This document shows positions 57,082-64,000 of a DNA stretch of 64,000 nt, piece by piece (the stretch's first letter is position 1; every line of letters starts with the position of its first letter). The stretch is from SZUA-35 sp963781035. GTDB lineage: Bacteria > Actinomycetota > Acidimicrobiia > Acidimicrobiales > SZUA-35. The notes beneath the pieces were generated by a model. It was not told where the DNA came from. It worked only from the letters and a program-made list of their open reading frames with translations, and did no database searches. Location of the stretch: the NCBI GenBank assembly GCA_963781035.1, contig CAWAEN010000009.1:372001-436000 (forward strand). Direction: 5' to 3'. Both the position numbers and the translations under genes were made by a program.

Positions 57082-57117
57082 TCATCCCTCATTGTTGGGG
57101 GCTGAGTGCCGCAGAAC
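57070..57117. repeat. 15-bp inverted repeat between two minus-strand genes
   Basis: GTTCTGCGGCACTCA (57070-57084) pairs perfectly with TGAGTGCCGCAGAAC (57103-57117) around an 18-base loop. It spans the first codons of the hypothetical gene and lies just after the thioredoxin-like gene. It could be a terminator for that gene or part of a mobile palindromic element. Confidence 0.85.
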
Positions 57118-57128
57118 CGAGCGTCACC

Positions 57129-57539
57129 TCAGGCGAAGAGTGCGTCGACGGCGTCCTTGAACGCACCTTCGTCGAAGGGGCCGAAGAAGCTGGTCAGCAC
57201 GACACCATCGCCGTCGACGACAAGGGTGGTCGGCACCCCGTCGATTCGGTAGCGCTCGTGGCGTGTGGGGTCGTCCTGCACGTCGATGCGTTCGGTCGTG
57301 ACCCCCGCTCGTTGCGAGCGGACCACCGCGTCCCACACCGCAGGACAGCTGTTGCAGGTGGCAGAGGAGAACACGACGACGAGCGGCGTGCCCACTCCCC
57401 CGGCGAACTCCGAACGGTCGAGCTGCGAGGGTGCCCGGTACGACGGAGCGCTCGGCGGTTCGGGCCGACGCCTCTGGAGCAGCCAGGCGAGACCAAACGC
57501 CACCACGACCAATACGACCAACAGCACGAGCCGCGTCAT
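57129..57539 (-). CDS. Membrane-anchored thioredoxin-like protein
   Basis: 136 residues. An N-terminal helix (LVLLVVLVVVAFGLAWLL) anchors a thioredoxin fold with the redox motif CNSC (SSATCNSCPAV) and cis-Pro in DGVPTTLVV. The active site lies outside the membrane if the N-terminus is inside. ATG 57539 overlaps the DUF5719 stop as ATGA, so the two are coupled. Probably a thiol reductase or oxidant for extracytoplasmic proteins. Confidence 0.88.
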   Translation of the reverse strand: MTRLVLLVVLVVVAFGLAWLLQRRRPEPPSAPSYRAPSQLDRSEFAGGVGTPLVVVFSSATCNSCPAVWDAVVRSQRAGVTTERIDVQDDPTRHERYRIDGVPTTLVVDGDGVVLTSFFGPFDEGAFKDAVDALFA

Positions 57540-59098
57540 CCGCCGACCGCTCCCGCCGGCACGCCTCCCGAGCTGGGCACCAGGCCGACGACGTCGTAAC
57601 GATCGGGACCGACCAACTGCAACTCGGCGATCACCGGTCGATCCGCCGTCACGACGACGGCAGCTTGGGCTGCAATCGGGCTCAGCGGAATCACCGCCCG
57701 ACCTGTCGAGTCGACCGAGGCTCGCACCGGTGAACCGAGCGAACCACCGACCAGCAGCCGAACTTCGACCAGGGCCCCCTCGTCGGCAAAGACGATCACC
57801 GCGCTGCCATTGTCCGGCAACAGCGAAGCGGACGCCGAGACCCACCGGGTGGAGGAGATGGGTGAGCCGTGACTGGAGGCGATGCCTGTACGGGCCGTCG
57901 GCTGGACGTAGGTCGGTCCTTCGAGCGCCGGCGGAAGCTCCTCGGCCGGCACCTCGCCGTCGTCCTGACGGCGCCGCTCGCTCCCATTCTCCGGCCCCTC
58001 AGCGCCGACACCGGGATGAGCCTGCCAGCGATGCACGACGACGGGAATCCCGTTGGCCGACGTCACCGTGACGCCGACGTCATAGGGGGATGGCAGATCC
58101 AGTTGGCTCGCCGTGACCCGCAGATCGATCGTGGCCAGCCGACCCGGCTGCACGGTGAGCTCGATCGGCACCAGACCGAACAGCGAGCGGTCGCCGACAT
58201 CAAGCGGATCGAGGCGAACATCGACCTCGGCAACTCCAGTGGTCGGATTGAAGACGGTGAGGGTGCTGTCGCCACCGGAATGGAGACGACCCGCAGGCAT
58301 GGTCCACCCGAGCGCGGGGTCGGCAACAGCGGCCTCGAGGGTCGCACCGGCCGGTGCGATCGATCCGTCGAGGACAAAAAGCCGTTCCACCACGAGCTGT
58401 CCTCCGGCCACCGTCTCGATTCTGGTGGCCACCACCTCTTCAGGAGCGACGAACTCACCGACATCGATCACGACCACTGACTGCGCCGGCACCGTCTTGG
58501 CTTCGAGCTCGTTGGGTTGCCGCACTCGAGTCGGGGTCTGGAACTCGGCACGGAACACGACGTCGTTGGTGTAGGGGTTGAGAAGTGCGATGTACTGGGC
58601 GGTGTCGGTGGTGGTCGGACCGCCACCGAAATACCACGTTGTCGACGACCCCGAGGAACACGGCCCCTCCGAAACACCGGCCGCCGTGGTGACGCGGTGG
58701 CTCACCACACCCTCACCCCCGACCACCTCGACACTTGCCGCCGCGGCGTCGAATGCGCCGAGCGACGAGAGCAAGACCGTTTCCGACGTCCCGGCGGCCA
58801 CGTCGAGACGGAGACCCGGCCCCGGCCCGTCGCCGGTCCGAACGTCGAGATTGGCGACCGCATCGTCCGAGCCGACGTTCGCGATCGTGATCTCGGCATC
58901 GGCGTAGGAGCCGGCGCCCGCCGACCCGATCGGACAGAACCACGACGAGCCGAGCGGCGCCGGTTGGATCATGAGAGGCGTGTCTCGAGCGACCACCTCG
59001 GGGCCGGCCACGACGGTGGGGTCCCGATCGACCCGGTCGAACAACACTGCACCGATCACCGATCCGACCAGAATCACGATCGTCGTCCAGCGGATCAT
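57536..59098 (-). CDS. DUF5719-family secreted or anchored protein
   Basis: 520 residues. One N-terminal hydrophobic segment (TTIVILVGSVIGAVLF) suggests a signal anchor. The rest is beta-rich and lacks membrane helices, with repeats such as TLTVFNPTTGVAEVDVRLDP and VVHRWQAHPG. This family is common beside GT2 genes in actinobacteria. Role unknown; probably helps surface glycan assembly. It starts 4 bases within the GT2 end (overlap 59095-59098). Confidence 0.8.
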   Translation of the reverse strand: MIRWTTIVILVGSVIGAVLFDRVDRDPTVVAGPEVVARDTPLMIQPAPLGSSWFCPIGSAGAGSYADAEITIANVGSDDAVANLDVRTGDGPGPGLRLDVAAGTSETVLLSSLGAFDAAAASVEVVGGEGVVSHRVTTAAGVSEGPCSSGSSTTWYFGGGPTTTDTAQYIALLNPYTNDVVFRAEFQTPTRVRQPNELEAKTVPAQSVVVIDVGEFVAPEEVVATRIETVAGGQLVVERLFVLDGSIAPAGATLEAAVADPALGWTMPAGRLHSGGDSTLTVFNPTTGVAEVDVRLDPLDVGDRSLFGLVPIELTVQPGRLATIDLRVTASQLDLPSPYDVGVTVTSANGIPVVVHRWQAHPGVGAEGPENGSERRRQDDGEVPAEELPPALEGPTYVQPTARTGIASSHGSPISSTRWVSASASLLPDNGSAVIVFADEGALVEVRLLVGGSLGSPVRASVDSTGRAVIPLSPIAAQAAVVVTADRPVIAELQLVGPDRYDVVGLVPSSGGVPAGAVGG

Positions 59099-62000
59099 GG
59101 TTGCTCCTCGCGTTCGGGCTGCGAGAGCACCATGCCGACGCCGATGGCGAGAAGCTGCAGCACGAGCAACATACGGCTGACCGTCGAGGTTCCGAACTCG
59201 GCCGCTGCCACTGCGTCACCGTTCGTTTGGACCTGCAGGTGGTGGTCGTCGAAGGCAACGATGGAGCTGGCTTCGTTGCCTGCGACCCAACCCTCGCCGT
59301 CGATGATGAGGTACGCCCCGTCGACCGAAGGGTCGAGGCCCACCCAGCGGCCCGTCCGCTCGTAGCGGAACGGCGCCCGGGATCGCAGACCTGTCTCGGC
59401 CGACAGTTGATCGGCCACCTCGATGGGTGGTGGCTCTCCTTCGACGATCTGCGCCGCGCCGGCGGAGGCTCCGTTGCGGTAGACCCGGAGCCCCAACGTC
59501 CCGGTGACCCTCTGCAGATCGAGCTGTCGACTCAGCACGGACTCGATGCCATTGCCGGGCTCGTAGCGAGGCCCGTCGTATGGGGGCGGCCCGAGTGACG
59601 GGACCACGATGACCAGATCGATGCCGTAGGCAGCCAGGAGCCGGCCGACCCGGTCCGTCTGGCCGTCGACGACGAGGTCGAGCCGATCGCCGATCTCGGC
59701 ATCGATCTCGTTGGTCGCCGGCGCGTAGCGGTTGATGATGTCGATGTCGGTGCCTTCGCTCACGCCGAAGTGAATCCCACCAGGCGAGTCGGCACCATCG
59801 ATCGGCAGCACCTCGGATGCGCCGATCCACAGCGTCCGTACCGGCTCGGGTTGCCCATCGAGGAGCAGTTGGGCGAACCCGACATGGCTCTGCGTCGGCA
59901 TGCCCCAGCGGCCGTCGAGTGCCGACTGGAAGCCGAGCAACGTGACGAGTGCCAGTCCGAGCCCGGCCACCCCCCGCAATGCCGACTGGACAGACGAGCC
60001 CCGACGACCGAGGTCGAGTTCGAGGGCACGGATGGCTGCCGCCACTGCCAGGGCGACGCCCACGGCGGCGAGGCAGAGCAGTGCATCGGCGCTCGGGACA
60101 TCGACGGGCACATACTCGCGACGACCGGCCCACGCGAGCACCCACGCAACGACGGCAAGCGAAATGCCTCTCGCCGCGACATCGAATCGTTGGGACTTGG
60201 CGATGACGAGCGCCATGCCGGCGACGACGATGATGCCGAGAACCAAGATGCCCGGCTCGGTCAGACCTGGAGCGAAGCGGACGAGGTCAGCCATGGAATC
60301 GAAGGTTGCGTTGGCCGATTCCGGCCCGATCAACCAGCGCCATGAGCCGTCGTCGATCACCTGGAGCGACCAGGGAAGGTGGAGTGCCAACGGTGTCAGT
60401 ACGGCAACGGGGATGCCAAGGGCCAGTGCCCGCAGGCCGGCCGGGCGGGCAATGAGCACCGAGCCGATGGCGAGCGCAACCAGGACCACCACTGTCAGGA
60501 CCACGACCATCGGAGCTGCCGTGGCGACGGCGGCAACGAGAAGCCCGAATCGGAGGAGCCGGATGCTCAGCGGGTGGGGCCCACCGGCTGCCGAACGGTC
60601 GAATGGAGCCTCGTTCTGGAGTCGCAACGCCGACGCCACGACGAACGGCGCGGCACCCCAGACCACCAGTACCTGCCAACGGCCGGAGGCAATGATGCTC
60701 ATCGGCAGAGGGTTGAGGGCGTAGGCGAAGGCGGCTGCGATCGCAGCCCGAGGACTGCCCAACGGCTTGGCGAGGCGCCATGAGCCGACGGCCCCGGCGA
60801 TCAGCGGGCCGAGCACCAGCAGCGTGTCGAGTAGCCCGGTAGCCCAGAAGAAGACCAGGCGGAGCACCCCGAGCACGAAGAACAACACTGGAGCAGCGTC
60901 GGCCCCACCGCTTCCGGCCGAACGCCAACCGCTCCACCATTCACCGAGCAGAGTGCCATATCCCGGCAGCTGCGGGATCTGACCGACCGGCACGATCCCT
61001 GCCCCGATCAGCGAGCGGCTGCCGAACAGGAACAGCGCGCCCAGCAACATGGCGCCGAGCGCTGCCACCCGCTGGGCGGTGAGCTCGTCGCCGCCGAGGT
61101 TGTCCCGTACAGAGCCGACCAGCCCGGCCAGTCGGTCCTGACTGGCGCCGAACCGGCTTCTGGCATGGTCGGAGACCCGTGCCGAGCCACCGACCTGCAG
61201 CGCTCTGACCTCGGCATCCGGCACCTGCCGGAGTTGCTCGAGCTGCGCCCGCCTCGTGCGGATGTCCTTGATGTCGGAGATGGTCGCCGGGATCACGCCG
61301 AGAGCGCCGACCGCCCGAGCCCGCTTCCCCGAGAAGAGCAAACCCACCGCTTCGGCAACGATCAGGAACACGGCCATCGGGAGGACTCGAACCAGCGTCC
61401 AGCGCGATGAGGTCACGAGAAGGCTCCGCAGCCGGTTCTTGATCATCTGCCGGGAAGGTTGTGAGTCCGGTTCGACGGGCCGAATTCTCACCTTCGTGCT
61501 CGGGTTGACCACGATGCGAGCGCCGGCCACGTGGACCCGCCAGCACAGATCGAGGTCTTCGTTCTCCGATCCCAACGACGGATCGAATCCGCCGAGCGAG
61601 GTGAACAGATCGCGCCTGATCAGCTGCACACCGGTGGGGGCCACGAACACGTCGCGGACGCCGTCGTGCTGTTCCTGATCGAACTCGCGCGGCTCGATCA
61701 GTCCGACCTTGACGCCGTAGTGATCGGCGCCCATCCCGACACTCACCAGACGACGAGGGTCATCCCACTCGACGAACTTCGGCGTGACGATGCCGGCGTT
61801 CGAGCGGAACATCTCCTCGGCAAGCGCGGTCGTGGTGTGCGGCTCGAGTACGACCGCATCGGTACAGAAGAGCAGGAACGCCGCGTCCTGTACGAGCGTG
61901 GCCGCCTGATTGGCTGCGGCGCTGAAGCCGAGGTCTGACTGGAGACGATGGAGGTACGCCGACGGCGCAGCGGCCGCCACCCGCTCGGCGATGGGCGGAT

Positions 62001-62223
62001 CGTTTGCGGCATCGACCACGAGAATCGACAGATTCGGATAGTCCTGGTCGGCGAGCGAACCGAGACACGTTTCGAGATCAGCACCGGCATCGCGGCTGAT
62101 GCAGACCGCAACGATCGCCGGTGCGTCGCTGCCGTCATCTGATCGGCCGACGTCTGACGTCACGGGGTCCGCGAGCGGGACGACGGGCGGAGCGGCGGGA
62201 TCCGCTGGGTAGGACTCGGTCAC
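59095..62223 (-). CDS. Glycosyltransferase family 2 protein with large membrane C-terminus
   Basis: 1042 residues. N-terminal GT2 domain (residues 35-300): VVDAANDPP, DLGFSAAANQA, CTDAVVLEP and the acceptor motif GSENEDLDLCWR. It is followed by about 12 membrane helices and a long extracytoplasmic domain (IDIINRYAPATNEIDAEIGDRLDLV), ending in one more helix near 1025. The form resembles actinobacterial GT2 proteins in cell-wall glycan export. GTG 62223 is the start. No frameshift. Sugar and acceptor cannot be told. Confidence 0.88.
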   Translation of the reverse strand: MTESYPADPAAPPVVPLADPVTSDVGRSDDGSDAPAIVAVCISRDAGADLETCLGSLADQDYPNLSILVVDAANDPPIAERVAAAAPSAYLHRLQSDLGFSAAANQAATLVQDAAFLLFCTDAVVLEPHTTTALAEEMFRSNAGIVTPKFVEWDDPRRLVSVGMGADHYGVKVGLIEPREFDQEQHDGVRDVFVAPTGVQLIRRDLFTSLGGFDPSLGSENEDLDLCWRVHVAGARIVVNPSTKVRIRPVEPDSQPSRQMIKNRLRSLLVTSSRWTLVRVLPMAVFLIVAEAVGLLFSGKRARAVGALGVIPATISDIKDIRTRRAQLEQLRQVPDAEVRALQVGGSARVSDHARSRFGASQDRLAGLVGSVRDNLGGDELTAQRVAALGAMLLGALFLFGSRSLIGAGIVPVGQIPQLPGYGTLLGEWWSGWRSAGSGGADAAPVLFFVLGVLRLVFFWATGLLDTLLVLGPLIAGAVGSWRLAKPLGSPRAAIAAAFAYALNPLPMSIIASGRWQVLVVWGAAPFVVASALRLQNEAPFDRSAAGGPHPLSIRLLRFGLLVAAVATAAPMVVVLTVVVLVALAIGSVLIARPAGLRALALGIPVAVLTPLALHLPWSLQVIDDGSWRWLIGPESANATFDSMADLVRFAPGLTEPGILVLGIIVVAGMALVIAKSQRFDVAARGISLAVVAWVLAWAGRREYVPVDVPSADALLCLAAVGVALAVAAAIRALELDLGRRGSSVQSALRGVAGLGLALVTLLGFQSALDGRWGMPTQSHVGFAQLLLDGQPEPVRTLWIGASEVLPIDGADSPGGIHFGVSEGTDIDIINRYAPATNEIDAEIGDRLDLVVDGQTDRVGRLLAAYGIDLVIVVPSLGPPPYDGPRYEPGNGIESVLSRQLDLQRVTGTLGLRVYRNGASAGAAQIVEGEPPPIEVADQLSAETGLRSRAPFRYERTGRWVGLDPSVDGAYLIIDGEGWVAGNEASSIVAFDDHHLQVQTNGDAVAAAEFGTSTVSRMLLVLQLLAIGVGMVLSQPEREEQP

Positions 62224-62320
62224 GAGCGCACGAGCCTACTGCTCGCCGAATCGGTGCGGAGTCACCCCGGGCGCGATCCCTGCGCCGCTAGTGTTGGCGA
62301 TCGTGACGTCCGGAGAACCG

Positions 62321-63259
62321 ATGCGAGCACTCATTTCCGGTGCGACAGGATTCGTCGGGCCCCACCTGGTCCGCCATCTCGAAGAGGCGGGCGACGAAGT
62401 GGTGGCCGTTGGGCACCAGAACGGGCCAGACCTCCTCGACACCGACGCGTGGAGCGCCAAGATCGCGGCCGAACAACCGAACGTGATCTACCACCTCGCT
62501 GGGTTCAGCGATGTCGGCGCCTCGTGGAAGCGCCCGCTGGAGACCTTCCGTCTCAATGCGGCAGGAACCCTCTCGATGCTCGAGGCCTCCCGCCTTCAAC
62601 ACGTCGACCGGGTCGTGGTGGTCAGTAGTGCCGACGTCTACGGCATCGCCAGCCCTGCGTCACTGCCGCTGACCGAGTCAGCGCCGCTCCAGCCCCGCTC
62701 GCCGTACGGATCGAGCAAGCAGGCGGCAGAAGCGATCGCTCAGCAATACCATCGTGGTTGGGGCCTCGATGTCATCATCGTCCGACCGTTCAACCACATC
62801 GGGCCGGGACAGTCCACCAACTTCTTCGCTCCTGCGATCGCATCGAAGATCGCGAGTGCCGAGCTCGCAGGCGAGGGTGTCGTCACCCACGGCGACCTGA
62901 GCCCCGAACGCGACTTCACCGACGTGCGAGACGTCGTTCGGGCCTACCGACTCATCGCCACAGCCGGCCACAGCGGAGCCACCTACAACGTGTGCAGCGG
63001 GAAGGCCGTGGCGATGTCGACCATTCTCGACGCCCTGATCGCGGCCGCCACCGTGCCGATCACGACCGAACCAGACCTCGACCTGGTACGCCCAGTCGAC
63101 CTCCCTGTGTTGCGGGGCAGCTACGAGGCCCTACGGCGCGACACCGGGTGGGAGCCCTCCATCCCGCTCACCCACACCCTCATGGACGTTCTCGCCGACG
63201 CCAGAGAACGCACCACGCTCCCCTCGACAACCGAGGCCGACGACAGGCAGCAGACATGA
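62321..63259 (+). CDS. NAD-dependent epimerase/dehydratase, probable GDP-4-keto-6-deoxymannose reductase
   Basis: 312 residues, extended SDR. GATGFVGPHL cofactor motif, VVSSADVYG, SPYGSSK (YxxxK) and PFNHIGPGQ, which is frequent in Rmd/GDP-deoxyhexose reductases. It produces GDP-rhamnose or another 6-deoxy sugar from the product of Gmd. GGAG lies 6 bases before ATG 62321. The next gene, gmd, starts inside its stop (ATGA), so they form one unit. Exact product not assigned. Confidence 0.87.
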   Translation: MRALISGATGFVGPHLVRHLEEAGDEVVAVGHQNGPDLLDTDAWSAKIAAEQPNVIYHLAGFSDVGASWKRPLETFRLNAAGTLSMLEASRLQHVDRVVVVSSADVYGIASPASLPLTESAPLQPRSPYGSSKQAAEAIAQQYHRGWGLDVIIVRPFNHIGPGQSTNFFAPAIASKIASAELAGEGVVTHGDLSPERDFTDVRDVVRAYRLIATAGHSGATYNVCSGKAVAMSTILDALIAAATVPITTEPDLDLVRPVDLPVLRGSYEALRRDTGWEPSIPLTHTLMDVLADARERTTLPSTTEADDRQQT

Positions 63260-64000
63260 CCAAACGAGCACTCATCACCGGCCTCACCGGTCAGGACGGC
63301 TCCTACTTGGCCGAACTCCTCCTCGAGAAGGACTACGAGGTCTACGGCATGGTCAGACGATCGAGCACCGTGAATTTCGAGCGCGTGGCGCACATCCAGG
63401 ACGATCTCCAGATCGTGCAGGGCGACCTCCTCGACGAGAGCTCCCTGAGTGAGCTGATGCGCCAGGTCAACCCTGACGAGGTCTACAACCTGGCGGCCCA
63501 GTCGTTCGTCCAGACGTCCTGGCAGCAGGCAGTGTTGACCGGGGAGACCACCGCGCTCGGTGTCACCCGCATCCTCAACGCAGTCAAGAACACCAACCCG
63601 GAGATCCGCTTCTACCAGGCCTCGAGCTCGGAGATGTTCGGCAAGGTCCAGTCGGTCCCGCAGACCGAGGAGACGCCCTTCTATCCCCGCAGCCCCTATG
63701 GAGTGGCAAAGGTCTACGGGCACTGGATCACCGTGAACTATCGGGAGAGCTACAAGATGCACGCATCGAGCGGCATCCTGTTCAACCACGAGTCGCCCCG
63801 TCGTGGACTCGAGTTCGTCACTCGCAAGATCAGCAACCACGTGGCTCGGATCAAGCTCGGACTCACGAACGAGCTCCGCCTCGGCGACCTCCACCCCCAG
63901 CGCGACTGGGGTTTCGCCGGCAGACTACGTCGAGGCGATGTGGCTCATGCTCCAGCAGGATCGAGCCGGACGACTACGTGATCTCCACCGAGGAGACCCA
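63256..64000 (+). CDS. gmd: GDP-mannose 4,6-dehydratase, 3' end cut by window (two frameshifts)
   Basis: Converts GDP-mannose to GDP-4-keto-6-deoxymannose. ALITGLTGQDGSYLAELLLEK, YNLAAQSFVQTSW, ASSSEMFGKVQ, PRSPYGVAKVYGHW (YxxxK), and FNHESPRRGLEFVTRKI are diagnostic. An extra a at 63922 breaks LGDLHPQRDWGFAG-DYVEAMW and an extra c at 63962 breaks LQQDEPDDYVIST. Both repairs are single bases. It continues past the window. The supply of GDP-mannose comes from manA and manB. Confidence 0.92.

Overview
The window is high-GC, densely packed bacterial DNA. The gene content points to Actinomycetota: mec-cysO-cysM for thiocarboxylate-dependent cysteine synthesis, next to murI-rph-rdgB as in mycobacteria; an OmpATb/ArfA-like OmpA protein; Trm112-manA-manB; DUF5719; and P450-linked ferredoxins. 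A DddP-type DMSP lyase candidate and the overall gene style suggest a marine member, perhaps of class Acidimicrobiia. That placement is inference. No rRNA, CRISPR array, transposase or prophage was seen.

Layout. 1-5.8 kb: end of a ketoacyl-ACP synthase III, a thioredoxin-dddP-winged-helix operon on the minus strand, then an OmpA protein and a small coiled-coil membrane protein. 5.9-10.4 kb: an acyltransferase, a GrdB-like protein with an in-frame TGA that fits selenocysteine, and a PAS-GGDEF-EAL protein. 10.3-17.3 kb: an rRNA methyltransferase, rpe, clpP, tRNA-Leu, rdgB, rph, murI, cysM, cysO and mec. 17.4-23.6 kb: an HD-GYP protein, smpB, tmRNA, a chimeric-looking histidine kinase, two DUF1059 proteins and a BTAD regulator. 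23.6-34.2 kb: mostly metabolism and transport (SDR, Rieske-TPP fusion, antiporter, crotonase, TauE, glutamate-synthase-like protein, P450 with ferredoxin, AzlCD). 34.2-41.2 kb: ftsX, ftsE, prfB, secA, hpf and comF. 41.3-45.7 kb: an MBL-fold protein between inverted repeats, then ahcY, an SRPBCC protein and an SDR. 45.8-64 kb: a mannose and cell-surface glycan region (SIS isomerase, Trm112, manA, manB, GtrA-GT2 fusion, large membrane proteins, GT2, DUF5719, and GDP-deoxyhexose genes at the right edge), with ftsH inside it.

Sequence quality. Sixteen otherwise intact genes are split by single-base indels: I place about 21 insertions and 2 deletions. In each of the fifteen fully contained genes the repaired length is a whole number of codons and matches the family, so I annotate them as single genes. 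These look like sequencing errors rather than decay. They also mean that unusual stops, including the proposed Sec codon and an amber codon in the rRNA methyltransferase, need checking against reads.

Most notable: the UGA-containing GrdB-like protein with a 7-bp hairpin at bacterial SECIS distance; the DddP candidate with all metal ligands and the catalytic Asp in place; a histidine kinase whose 3' part has a completely different base composition and ends in a six-codon response-regulator stub; an HD-GYP protein with a probable extracytoplasmic domain; a Rieske-TPP enzyme fusion; and a palindromic repeat family present in three places.
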